Below, in pieces: positions 1-8,069 of a stretch of 64,000 bases of DNA. The stretch covers positions 7,438,001 through 7,502,000 of the forward strand of contig NZ_FNSZ01000001.1 of assembly GCF_900105245.1 (NCBI RefSeq), written 5' to 3'. The DNA is from Streptomyces sp. 1222.5. Lineage in GTDB: Bacteria; Actinomycetota; Actinomycetes; Streptomycetales; Streptomycetaceae. The position numbers were made by a program, and so were the translations under genes. Each line of letters begins with the position of its first letter. The stretch's first letter is position 1. The notes below the pieces were generated by a model. The model ran no database searches and was not told the origin of the DNA. It worked only from the letters and a program-made list of their open reading frames with translations.

Positions 1-285
1 CCAGCTGGGGTGGAACTCCACCTCGTCGACCCGGTTGCCGTAGCGGTCGTGGGTGCGCAGGACGGGCTCGTGACGGTTCGCCAGCTCGCCCCACTCCTGC
101 GCCTCGGCGCTCCCCGCACGCGCGCCCAGCCGCCGGAGGTCCTCCTCGGCCCAGCCAGCGCCCTCCCGGCGCAGCCCCTCCAGCAGGGCCCGGTCGTCGG
201 AGGCGTCGTAGGGGGCGAGCGGCGGAGCCTGGTTGGTGACGTCGTGCGTGGCGGACTGCGGCGACTGCGCGGGAATCGAGACCAT
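1..285 (-). CDS. AidB-like acyl-CoA dehydrogenase, N-terminal part (cut by window edge)
   Basis: Only the first 95 codons are present; the gene runs leftward out of the window. The start is the ATG whose complement is at 283-285. The visible N-terminus has the family pattern THDVTNQAPPLAPYD, then LRREGAGW, LGARAGSAEAQEWGELAN and DEVEFHPSW. It aligns well with the beginning of E. coli AidB (VFNQPIPL..., TREGAGW, LGTAESLELGRLAN, VRFHPAW). Members are FAD-binding acyl-CoA dehydrogenase homologues; AidB is linked to the alkylation (adaptive) response and binds DNA, but many actinobacterial homologues are annotated only as acyl-CoA dehydrogenases. The gene is divergent from the PaaX-type regulator, which suggests that regulator controls it. 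The catalytic part lies outside the window, so substrate and activity cannot be judged here. Confidence 0.88.
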   Translation of the reverse strand, partial: MVSIPAQSPQSATHDVTNQAPPLAPYDASDDRALLEGLRREGAGWAEEDLRRLGARAGSAEAQEWGELANRHEPVLRTHDRYGNRVDEVEFHPSW

Positions 286-291
286 ACGAGA

Positions 292-331
292 ATGTTGCAC
301 TGTTCCTGCGGCTGTAGCAATGACGCAACAT
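292..331. promoter_or_regulatory. Inverted repeat between aidB-like gene and paaX-type gene
   Basis: Perfect 7-bp arms ATGTTGC (292-298) and GCAACAT (325-331) lie in the short divergent intergenic region. A TAGAGT sequence at 343-348 sits about 10 nt before the preferred PaaX start at 357, as expected for a -10 box of a leaderless transcript. The repeat is therefore placed to act as an operator for both genes. That PaaX binds it is inference from position. Confidence 0.4.
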
Positions 332-356
332 GAAGTCGCACGTAGAGTACGTGCCC

Positions 357-1115
357 ATGCGCATGAACGACTCGGCCGAGCCGGACGCGGCCGGCCTGCG
401 CACGCTGTCCGCCCGGTCGGTCGTGCTGAGCCTGCTCCTCGGCGCCCACCCGCCGGAGCTGCCGGTGAAGAACCTCGTCCGGCTGGTCGAGCCCTTCGGT
501 GTCGGCGGTTCCACCCTGCGGGCCGCGCTCAGCCGGATGGTGGCCGCCGGCGATCTGCGGCGCACGGACGCCGTCTACCGGCTCAGCGACCGTCTGCTGG
601 CCCGCCAACGCCGCCAGGACGACGCCGTGCATCCCCGTACGCGCGCGTGGGACGGCGACTGGGAGATGGTGGTGATCACCGCCATGGGCCGCGGCCCCGC
701 CGAGCGAGCCGAGCTGCGCACCCGGCTGACCGCACTGCGGCTGGCCGAGCTCCGCGAGGGTGTCTGGCTGCGCCCGGCCAATCTCGACCGCCCCCTGCCG
801 GGCGACCTGGGGGCGGTGGCCGCGACCTACACCGCCCGTCCGGACGAGCCCGCGCGCGACCTGGTGGCCCGGCTCTGGCCGCTGGAGGAGTGGACGGCCA
901 CCGCGCGGGCGCTGCTCACGCGCGCGAGCGGCGCCGAGCACCCGGCCGACCGTCTCACCGTCTACGCGGCGGCCGTACGCCACCTCCTCACCGACCCCGT
1001 GCTGCCGGCCGCCCTGCTGCCCGCCGACTGGCCCGGCGAGGCCCTGCGCACCGGCTACGCCGGCTACCGGCGGGAACTGACCGCGTTCCTGGGCCTCGCC
1101 GAGGGCGCGGACTGA
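357..1115 (+). CDS. PaaX-family transcriptional regulator
   Basis: About 252 residues in the PaaX pattern: an N-terminal winged helix (SARSVVLSLLLGAHPPELPVKNLVRLVEPFGVGGSTLRAALSRM is typical of the family, quoted here only by position, roughly residues 10-60), a central domain with DGDWEMVVI, and a C-terminal helical part. PaaX repressors usually bind CoA thioesters such as phenylacetyl-CoA and control aromatic or acyl-CoA catabolism. The divergent acyl-CoA dehydrogenase is the obvious target. ATG 357 is preferred because a -10-like TAGAGT lies about 10 nt upstream (leaderless start). An in-frame ATG at 330 is the alternative, but it lies inside the inverted repeat and has no Shine-Dalgarno sequence. 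Confidence 0.88.
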   Translation: MRMNDSAEPDAAGLRTLSARSVVLSLLLGAHPPELPVKNLVRLVEPFGVGGSTLRAALSRMVAAGDLRRTDAVYRLSDRLLARQRRQDDAVHPRTRAWDGDWEMVVITAMGRGPAERAELRTRLTALRLAELREGVWLRPANLDRPLPGDLGAVAATYTARPDEPARDLVARLWPLEEWTATARALLTRASGAEHPADRLTVYAAAVRHLLTDPVLPAALLPADWPGEALRTGYAGYRRELTAFLGLAEGAD

Positions 1116-1592
1116 GAGCGCACCGACCCGCCCACACCCTCCCGGGCGAAGGGGAGGCATGAACGCCGATCACCTACGACGCCCTTCTCCCCGCGGGGTC
1201 GCGACGGGCCACGTTCATGGAGACGGGCGTCTCCTCGCGCGGCCCGGTGGGCACGGTGGTGCCCGTCGTGCACGACCCCCGGAAGGCGTCGCGGGCCCGT
1301 ACGGGCCCGCTCGCCGACATCGACACCACGGACGGCGGCATCGTCCTGCGCCTCATGTGGGGCACCGGCCTCGCGCTCGTCGCCGTGAGGGTCCGCCCTC
1401 GGGGTGGTGGCCGGTTGGCCCGAGGGTCCGGACGCACAGCGCACCGGAGCGGTGCCGCGGCTGAGGCGGGTGGCGCGGGCGCGCCCCGTGGCGTTCCCTG
1501 GAAGAGGGGGCGTCCCCTGTGAAAGGCGGGGTTGACCAGGGCGGTCGTGGGCACTCGGGGCGCACGGCAAGCGATCTCACCCGAGGAGAGTC
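1116..1592. other. Gene-poor stretch with a possible decayed DUF3592-like fragment
   Basis: No convincing intact gene. The plus-strand frame starting near 1217 reads GTVVPVVHDPRKASRART and then LRLMWGTGLALVAV. This recalls the C-terminal end of DUF3592 membrane proteins (a DP-x-x-x-x-RAR segment before a hydrophobic helix). It lacks the upstream half and quickly dissolves into arginine/glycine-rich text, so at best it is a remnant. A 6-bp hairpin GGAGAC-gggc-GTCTCC occurs at 1219-1234. Confidence 0.3.
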
Positions 1593-2108
1593 ATGGCTGA
1601 GCACAAGTCGTCGTCGACCCTCACGGCGCCTTTGCACGGCGCGGCCTCGGTACTGCGTAAAGTGCCCGGCGCCGGCGTCGTGGGCCGGGCGGCGGAGGAC
1701 ACCCTGGACAAGGTCGGCGCGGTCTCGCCCCGAGGCCGGCGCCTGGCGGTGTACGCGGGAGCCGGACTGCTCGGGGCCGCGGGAGTGGTGGAGTGGCCGG
1801 TGGCCCTGACCGGTGCCGCCGTGGCCTGGCTGACCCAGCCCCGGCCTTCGCACCTGGCGGAGGACGCGCCCGTGCACCGCCCCGAACCCGCGCACGACGT
1901 GGGCAGCGCGGCACCGAGGTCCGGCCCCGCCGAACCCGGCCACGGGGCGGCGGCCGCGAGCGGCACCGGAGGCGCCAGGACGCCCGGTGGCGCCGGGCAG
2001 TCCGGCCACGCCGGGCCACCGCACCCCGAACCCTCCCTGAGCACCGAGCCGAAGCCGGCCCCCGGCCCGCTCGGCCCCACGGCACGCCCCGACCGCACCA
2101 CGCTCTGA
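1593..2108 (+). CDS. Small Ala/Pro-rich membrane-associated protein, partner of the P-type ATPase
   Basis: 171 residues. The ATG has a GAGGAG ribosome site 7-8 nt upstream. Residues 1-55 are a basic/amphipathic segment, about 56-80 form a hydrophobic stretch (LAVYAGAGLLGAAGVVEWPVAL) ending in AVAWLTQP, and the remaining ~90 residues are a disordered Pro/Gly/Ala tail. Only 10 bp separate it from the ATPase GTG, so the two are almost certainly co-transcribed. Streptomyces CtpI-type ATPases are often preceded by such a protein. No enzymatic motif is visible. It could be a small regulatory or stabilising subunit of the pump; that role is inference. Confidence 0.75.
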   Translation: MAEHKSSSTLTAPLHGAASVLRKVPGAGVVGRAAEDTLDKVGAVSPRGRRLAVYAGAGLLGAAGVVEWPVALTGAAVAWLTQPRPSHLAEDAPVHRPEPAHDVGSAAPRSGPAEPGHGAAAASGTGGARTPGGAGQSGHAGPPHPEPSLSTEPKPAPGPLGPTARPDRTTL

Positions 2109-2118
2109 GGAGGTACAT

Positions 2119-5100
2119 GTGCTCGGCCTGCTTACGGCGCCCGCCGCGGCCGCACGCCTGCTGCCCGCCGCCCCACGGCTGCTCGCCCGGGCGGCGGCAC
2201 CGGTCTTCGGGGTGGCGGCGGGCGCGGCCGCCGGGACCGCGCGCGCCGGAGTGCGCGGCGCTGATGCCGCCGTACGGGTGGCGCGGGTGGCACGCAACGC
2301 GCTGCCCGGCTCCGGTGACCACTGGCGGGCCGGTGCCCGCGCGCACCTCGCCCTGAGCCCCCTGGAGCACGAGCACGTCCGGCGCGCGGGCGGCACGGCC
2401 CACCTGGCCCGACACCTGGCCGAGGCGCTGGCCGAGCGCCCCGACGTGCTGCTCGCCTACTGGGACGAGGGACTCGCCCGCCTGGTGGTGACCGCCACCG
2501 AGGAAGAGGCCACCGACCGGGTCGTGGAACACGCCGCCGAACTGGCCGAACGGCACGGACTGCTCCTGGCCGGCGGCGACCTGGACGAGACCACGCACCC
2601 CGCCGACCCGGCCGGGGTACGCCTCGCCGTGAGCACGCTCGCCGTCGACTGCGTGGGCATCGCCGCCGGACTCACCGCGTACTCGCTGCGCCTGCCGCCC
2701 TCGCCCCGGGTGGTCACGGCCGTCGTGACGCTGCTGCGGGAGAACCCGCGCTTCCGTGCCCGGCTGCGCGACCGGCTGGGCCCCGGCCGGATGGACCTGG
2801 TGCTGGCCTGCGCGAACGCCGCCGCCCACGGTGCCGGCCAGACCCCCACCTCCCTCGTCCTCGACGGCGCCCTGCGGGCCTGCCAGGTGGCCGAGACGGT
2901 GGCCCGAGCCGCCGCCTTCGACTCGGTCCACGACCAGCTGTGCGCGCCGGAGAAGGTCAGCCTCGCCGCGGACGGCGGCCCCCGCCCGCCGCTGCGTGAG
3001 TCCCCGGCCCAGGAGTACGCCTCCCACGCCTCCGCGGGCAGCGTGCTGGGCGCGGCGGCCACCCTGCTGGTCAAGCACGACGGAGGCGAGGCGGCGGAGG
3101 CGGTGCTCGCCGGCTCGCCCAAGGCCGCCCGGTACGGACCCGCCGCCTTCCACGCCGTACTCAGCGCCGCACTCGCGCGGGCCGGTGTCCTGGTCCGCGA
3201 CGCGGACCGGCTGCGCCAGCTGGAGATGGTCGGCACGGTCGTCCTGCACCCCGGCGCGCTGCGCACCGAGGGCGGCGAGGCGGACCCGTGGGCCGAGCCG
3301 GTGCTGGACGCGGCCCGCCGCGCCGGCCTCCGGGTGGTGGTCGTGGACGACCCCGCCCTCGAAGACTTCACCGGACTCGCCGACCAGGTCGTCGACGCCC
3401 GCCGTCCGCTGGACGACGTCGTCCATGAGGCGCGCGGCGAATCCGGTGCCGTGCTCACGGTCGCGCGCGTGCGTTCCGCCGACGAGCACGACGTGCTGGC
3501 CGGCCTGAGCGCCGGCGACGTGTCGATCGCCCTGACGGACCAGGACGGCGCGGTCGTCTGGGGCGCGGACATCCTGGCCCTGCACGGTCTGCCCGACGTG
3601 TGGCGGGTGCTGACCGCCGTCCCCGCGGCCCGTGCGGTCGGCCGGCGGTCGCAGACCCTGGCCCGCTCCGGTGCCGCCCTCTCCGGGCTGCTCGTGGCCG
3701 TCGGCGAGGCCAAGGGCGGACGCGGCCGGCTCGCCGTGCTGCCGGGGTTCCGGCACGCACCCGTCGACCTCGGTGCCACGACAGCGCTGCTGTCCGGGGC
3801 GCGGGCCGCGCTCGGTGTCGCGGTCGCCGGCGCCCCGCACCCGCGGCCCCGGGTCCACTGGCACGAGCTGGACCCGGACGAGGCCCGCGAACGGCTCGAA
3901 CACGAACCGGCCGCCGAGAGCACCCCCTGGGAGGACCTGACCGCCCGCGTGCGCAAGGCGACCGAGGGCGTCGCCCGGCACCCCGCCGTCGCTCCGGCAC
4001 GCTGGTCCTACGAACTCGGCCAGGCCGTGCGCGGTGAACTCCACGACCCGCTCACCCCGGTGCTGGCCGTGGGCTCGGCCGCGTCCGCGATCCTCGGGTC
4101 GGTCGTGGACGCGCTGCTCGTCGTCGGCGCCCTCGACCTCAACGCCCTGGTCGGTGGCATCCAGCGGCTGCGCGCCGAGCGGGCCCTGTCCGGGCTGGTC
4201 GCGGACCAGAAGCGGAAGGCACGCCTCGTGCCCACGGCGCAGGAGGCTCCGGCCGGCGGCACCCGCACCGTGGAGGCGGGCAAGCTCCAGCCGGGTGACG
4301 TGATCCACCTCAACGGCGACGACGTCGTGCCCGCCGACGCCCGGCTGCTGTGGCAGGAGGGCCTGGAGGTCGACGAGTCCGCGCTGACCGGCGAGTCCCT
4401 GCCGGTGGAGAAGCAGACGGACCCGACCCCGCACGCCCCGGTCGCCGACCGGCGCTGCATGGTCTTCGAGGGCACGACCGTCGTCGCGGGGCAGGCCCGG
4501 GCGGTCGTCGTCGACACCGGCGAGCGCACGGAGGCGGCCCGCGCCGTGCACCTCGCCGCCCGCACACCCCCGGCGGGCGGCGTCCAGGCCAGGCTCCAGG
4601 AACTCACGCGCAAGGCACTGCCACTGACCCTGGCGGGCGGCGCGGCGGTCACCGGGCTCGCGCTGCTGCGCGGCACCCCCATCCGCGAGGCGGTCAGCGG
4701 CGGTGTGGCGGTGGCGGTCGCGGCCGTACCGGAAGGCCTGCCGCTGGTGGCCACGGTCGCGCAGCTCGCGGCCGCCCGGCGGCTGAGCCGCGGCGGCGTT
4801 CTCGTGCGCACCCCGCGCACGCTGGAGGCGCTGGGCCGCATGGACACCATCTGCTTCGACAAGACCGGCACCCTCACCGAGAACCGGCTGCGGCTGGTGC
4901 GCACCTCCGACGCCTACGGCAAGCTCCACGCGGTCGACGACGCCGGGTCCGCGGACACGGTCCGCGCCGCCGCGCGGGCCTGCCCGAAGCTCAACGGCGG
5001 CTCCGAGCGGCCGGTGCACGCCACCGACGAGGCCGTTCTGACGGCGGCCGGCCCCGATCCGGACTGGACGCAGCTCGCCGACCTGCCGTTCGAGGCGGCG

Positions 5101-6408
5101 CGCGGCTACGCCGCCGCCGTCGGCCGCGGCGCGGACGGTGTGCCGGTGCTCGTCGTCAAGGGCGCACCGGAGACCGTGCTGCCCGCCTGTGCCGGCCTCC
5201 CGGAGCACGCCTCCGACGGCGCCCACGCGCTCGCCGGGGCCGGCCTGCGCGTCCTCGCGGTGGCCGGACGGCGGCTCGCCCCGGCCGACGACGTGTCCGA
5301 GGTCCTGGACCAGCCGCTGGCCGGCCTGGAGTTCACCGGTCTGCTGGCGCTGTCCGACGTACCGCGCGAGACCTCCACAGCCCTCGTGAGCGGGCTCGGC
5401 AAGGCGGGCGTGCGGCCGGTCATGCTGACCGGTGACCACCCGCAGACCGCGCGGGCCATCGCCGCCGACCTGGGCTGGCCCGAGGACACCGTGGTGGTCA
5501 CCGGGGACGAGCTGGCGGCGGCCGACCGGGCGGCCCGGGCCCGGATGCTCCGGGACGCCGGTGTGGTGGCCCGGGTGGCACCCGAGCAGAAACTCCAGGT
5601 CGTGGAGGCGCTGCGGGACGCGGGCCGGGTGGTCGGCATGGTCGGCGACGGCGCCAACGACGCCGCCGCCATCCGCGCCGCCGACATCGGCGTCGGCATC
5701 AACGCGCGGGGTTCGGCCGCCGCGCGCAACGCCGCCGACATCGTCCTGACCGACGACGACCTGACCGTGCTGATCGACGCGGTCGGCGAGGGCCGCGCGC
5801 TGTGGCACAGCGTGGCCGACGCCATCGCCATCCTGATCGGCGGCAACGCGGGCGAGGTCGGCTTCGGCATCCTCGGCACGCTGCTGTCCGGGCGGGCGCC
5901 GCTGTCCACCCGGCAGATGCTCATGGTGAACCTGTTCACCGACCTGTTCCCGTCCATGGCCGTGGCGGTCACCCAGAAGGAGGGCGAGGCGGACCTGGCG
6001 CACGTGGAGGAGGCGGCCGGAGTCCTGGGCGAACCCCTGCTGCGGCAGATCCGCCACCGGGCCCTCACCACCTGCCTGGGCGCGGTCACGGCCTGGCTGA
6101 TCGGCCGTTTCACCCCGGGCACCGCCCGCCGTTCCAGCACCATGGCCCTGTGCGGAGTGGTCGGCACCCAGCTCGTGCAGACCCTCCTCGACCGGCGCGA
6201 CAGCCGCCTGGTGCAGGTCACCTCGCTCGGCTCCGCCGTGGCCCTGGTCGCCGTGGTGCAGACCCCGGGGGTCAGCCGCGCCGTCGGCTGCACCCCGCTC
6301 GGCCTGGTCGCCTGGGCCGGTGTGGTGGCGGCGATCGCCCTGGCCCTGGCGGGCCAGCGGACCCTGCCCCGCCTGGAGGAGACCATCGGACGACTGCTGC
6401 CGGACTGA
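2119..6408 (+). CDS. Large CtpI-type cation-transporting P-type ATPase
   Basis: 1429 residues, GTG start with GAGGAGG just upstream. The C-terminal half is a complete P-type ATPase: TGES actuator motif at 757-760, PEGLP in the M4 helix at 871-875, phosphorylation motif DKTGT with Asp914, MLTGDHP in the P domain, GDGAND at 1176-1181, and a C-terminal membrane domain. PEGLP is typical of P2/Ca-type-like pumps, but the ion cannot be read with certainty. The N-terminal ~600 residues include an HMA-like segment (about 75-150) and a second, degenerate ATPase-like half. In that half the phosphorylation-site region reads LRQLEMVGTVVLHPGAL, with His377 where the aspartate should be. Total length resembles mycobacterial CtpI (about 1600 residues). 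It acts in the plasma membrane. Confidence 0.93.
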   Translation: MLGLLTAPAAAARLLPAAPRLLARAAAPVFGVAAGAAAGTARAGVRGADAAVRVARVARNALPGSGDHWRAGARAHLALSPLEHEHVRRAGGTAHLARHLAEALAERPDVLLAYWDEGLARLVVTATEEEATDRVVEHAAELAERHGLLLAGGDLDETTHPADPAGVRLAVSTLAVDCVGIAAGLTAYSLRLPPSPRVVTAVVTLLRENPRFRARLRDRLGPGRMDLVLACANAAAHGAGQTPTSLVLDGALRACQVAETVARAAAFDSVHDQLCAPEKVSLAADGGPRPPLRESPAQEYASHASAGSVLGAAATLLVKHDGGEAAEAVLAGSPKAARYGPAAFHAVLSAALARAGVLVRDADRLRQLEMVGTVVLHPGALRTEGGEADPWAEPVLDAARRAGLRVVVVDDPALEDFTGLADQVVDARRPLDDVVHEARGESGAVLTVARVRSADEHDVLAGLSAGDVSIALTDQDGAVVWGADILALHGLPDVWRVLTAVPAARAVGRRSQTLARSGAALSGLLVAVGEAKGGRGRLAVLPGFRHAPVDLGATTALLSGARAALGVAVAGAPHPRPRVHWHELDPDEARERLEHEPAAESTPWEDLTARVRKATEGVARHPAVAPARWSYELGQAVRGELHDPLTPVLAVGSAASAILGSVVDALLVVGALDLNALVGGIQRLRAERALSGLVADQKRKARLVPTAQEAPAGGTRTVEAGKLQPGDVIHLNGDDVVPADARLLWQEGLEVDESALTGESLPVEKQTDPTPHAPVADRRCMVFEGTTVVAGQARAVVVDTGERTEAARAVHLAARTPPAGGVQARLQELTRKALPLTLAGGAAVTGLALLRGTPIREAVSGGVAVAVAAVPEGLPLVATVAQLAAARRLSRGGVLVRTPRTLEALGRMDTICFDKTGTLTENRLRLVRTSDAYGKLHAVDDAGSADTVRAAARACPKLNGGSERPVHATDEAVLTAAGPDPDWTQLADLPFEAARGYAAAVGRGADGVPVLVVKGAPETVLPACAGLPEHASDGAHALAGAGLRVLAVAGRRLAPADDVSEVLDQPLAGLEFTGLLALSDVPRETSTALVSGLGKAGVRPVMLTGDHPQTARAIAADLGWPEDTVVVTGDELAAADRAARARMLRDAGVVARVAPEQKLQVVEALRDAGRVVGMVGDGANDAAAIRAADIGVGINARGSAAARNAADIVLTDDDLTVLIDAVGEGRALWHSVADAIAILIGGNAGEVGFGILGTLLSGRAPLSTRQMLMVNLFTDLFPSMAVAVTQKEGEADLAHVEEAAGVLGEPLLRQIRHRALTTCLGAVTAWLIGRFTPGTARRSSTMALCGVVGTQLVQTLLDRRDSRLVQVTSLGSAVALVAVVQTPGVSRAVGCTPLGLVAWAGVVAAIALALAGQRTLPRLEETIGRLLPD

Positions 6409-6446
6409 CGGACCCGCACGCCGTGCGGCGGGCCCGTCCGGACGGG
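6409..6446. terminator. Imperfect hairpin between convergent genes
   Basis: The short gap between the convergent ATPase and oxidoreductase genes contains GACGGACCCGC followed by a complementary GCGGCGGGCCCGTC (with a small bulge). This is a plausible bidirectional factor-independent terminator without a strong U-tract, as is common in Streptomyces. Confidence 0.4.
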
Positions 6447-6455
6447 GGGCCGGGC

Positions 6456-7547
6456 TCAGACCGAGCGGTGGTACTGCTCCGGCACCCGCACCTCGCCGCC
6501 CAGCTCGCGGGCGGCCTGCCGGGCCCAGGACGGGTTGCGCAGCAGCTCCCGGCCCAGGAACACGGCGTCGGCCTCACCGTTCGCGACGAGCTTCTGGGCC
6601 TGCTCCGCGTCGGTGATCAGGCCCACGGCGCCGACCGGCAGCGTCGTCTCCGCCTTGACCCGCGCGGCGAACGGGACCTGGTACCCCGGGCCGGTCGGAA
6701 TGCGCGCGCCGGCGACGTTGCCGCCGGTCGAGACGTCGAGCAGGTCCACGCCGTGGGCGCGCAGGTCGCGGGCGAAGCGGACGGTGTCGTCGGGCGTCCA
6801 GCCGCCTTCCTCGGCCCAGTCGGTCGCCGAGATGCGGAAGAAGAGCGGCTTGTCCTGCGGCCACACCTCCCGAACGGCGTCGACGACCTCCAGTGCGAAC
6901 CGGGTGCGGTTCTCGTACGAGCCGCCGTAGGCGTCCGTGCGGTGGTTGGAGTGCGGGGAGAGGAACTCGTTGATCAGGTAACCGTGGGCGCCGTGGATCT
7001 CGGCGATCTCGAAGCCGGCGGCCAGCGCCCGCCGGGCCGCCGAGGCGAACTGGCCCACCACCTCCCGGATCTGTTCGGCCGTCAGCTCGGTCGGCACCGG
7101 GTGGCGCTCGTCGAAGGGCAGCGGGCTCGGGGCGACCGGCTGCCAGCCGTGGGCCTCGGGCCCGATCGGCGCGCCGCCCCGCCAGGGCCGCTCCGTGGAG
7201 GCCTTGCGCCCGCCGTGCGCGAGCTGGACCGCGGGCACGGAGCCCTGTGTGGTGAGGAAGCGGGTGATCCGGCGGAAGGCCTCCACCTGGGTGTCGTTCC
7301 ACAGGCCGAGGTCGTAGGGGGAGATCCGGCCCTCCGGGGCGACCGCGGTGGCCTCGACCATGACGAGTCCGGTGCCGCCGGTGGCGCGGGCGGCGTAGTG
7401 CGCGAAGTGCCAGTCGTGCGGGGCACCGGTGAGCGGGCCCTCGGGTTCGGCCGAGTACTGGCACATCGGCGACATCCACACCCGGTTCGGGATGGTCACT
7501 TCGCGCAGGGTGATGGGCTCGAAGAGCGCGCTCACTACGGACTCCAT
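6456..7547 (-). CDS. NADH:flavin oxidoreductase, YqjM-type old yellow enzyme
   Basis: 363 residues with the YqjM (OYE class III) signature: LFEPITLREVTIPNRVWMSPMCQYSA with the redox-tuning Cys29, active-site His185 and His188 in EIHGAHGYL, the DAYGGSYENRTRF segment, and the C-terminal GEADAVFLGRELLRNP. These FMN enzymes reduce activated C=C bonds of enals, enones, maleimides or nitro-olefins using NAD(P)H. The family is often induced by electrophiles. The gene is divergent from an ArsR-family regulator across a 119-bp region with paired operators, so it is probably the target of that repressor. An internal GTG (VSALFEP) five codons downstream is an alternative start. Confidence 0.93.
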   Translation of the reverse strand: MESVVSALFEPITLREVTIPNRVWMSPMCQYSAEPEGPLTGAPHDWHFAHYAARATGGTGLVMVEATAVAPEGRISPYDLGLWNDTQVEAFRRITRFLTTQGSVPAVQLAHGGRKASTERPWRGGAPIGPEAHGWQPVAPSPLPFDERHPVPTELTAEQIREVVGQFASAARRALAAGFEIAEIHGAHGYLINEFLSPHSNHRTDAYGGSYENRTRFALEVVDAVREVWPQDKPLFFRISATDWAEEGGWTPDDTVRFARDLRAHGVDLLDVSTGGNVAGARIPTGPGYQVPFAARVKAETTLPVGAVGLITDAEQAQKLVANGEADAVFLGRELLRNPSWARQAARELGGEVRVPEQYHRSV

Positions 7548-7573
7548 TCGTCACGGGACCGGTGGTCGACTCG

Positions 7574-7623
7574 TACGATAACCCTCGTACTACGAGAGAT
7601 GTCCAACTACGATGACTCTCGTA
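7574..7623. promoter_or_regulatory. Paired operators TACGA-N6-TCGTA between OYE and arsR-type genes
   Basis: Two copies of the same inverted repeat occur: TACGA-taaccc-TCGTA at 7574-7589 and TACGA-tgactc-TCGTA at 7608-7623. They are 34 bp apart centre to centre. A further perfect palindrome CTCGTA-C-TACGAG spans 7584-7596. The copies lie between the divergent OYE and ArsR starts, where an ArsR repressor would block both promoters. Confidence 0.7.
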
Positions 7624-7666
7624 CAATGGTCACAGCCGAAGACGACCGCGACGAAGGGCGGCAGCC

Positions 7667-8023
7667 GTGACCGACACCGTCACCCCCGGCCGTGCGCTGC
7701 CGCACCCGGAGCGGGAGGAGATCCGGCTGGAAGGCGTGCTGCACGCGCTCGCGGACCCCATGCGGCTGCGGATAGTCAGCGAACTCGCCTCGGAGCCCAC
7801 CGAGTTGTCCTGCTCGCGCTTCGACCTGCCGGTGACCAAGTCCACCACCACGCACCACTTCCGGGTGCTGCGCGAGAGCGGTGTCATCCGGCAGGTGTAC
7901 CGGGGTACGGCGAAGATGAACGCCCTGCGCCGGGACGATCTGGACGGGCTCTTCCCGGGACTGCTCGACAGCCTCCTCGCCGCCGCCGAACGCCAGGCCC
8001 GCAGGCTCCGCGAACGCGTCTGA
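7667..8023 (+). CDS. ArsR-family winged-helix repressor
   Basis: 118 residues. The HTH region is typical of the ArsR/SmtB fold: LHALADPMRLRIVSELASEP, then LPVTKSTTTHHFRVLRESGVI as the recognition helix region, and a C-terminal helix. The classical metal-binding ELCVCDL motif is absent; a single Cys lies in LSCSRFDLP. It probably senses an organic electrophile or redox state rather than arsenic, but this is inference. Divergent from the YqjM-type oxidoreductase, with two identical-architecture operators between them (7574-7623). GTG start with a weak GGGCGGCA ribosome site. Confidence 0.9.
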   Translation: MTDTVTPGRALPHPEREEIRLEGVLHALADPMRLRIVSELASEPTELSCSRFDLPVTKSTTTHHFRVLRESGVIRQVYRGTAKMNALRRDDLDGLFPGLLDSLLAAAERQARRLRERV

Positions 8024-8069
8024 CGCCCGCCGCCCCGGCCCGCCCGCACCGGGACGACGGTTGCCGCCG

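Noticed and set aside
1621..6057. Very long minus-strand frame opposite the P-type ATPase
   Set aside because: It is an antisense shadow created by the GC bias of the real plus-strand gene; its composition (Arg/Gly/His/Gln) is that of a wrong frame.
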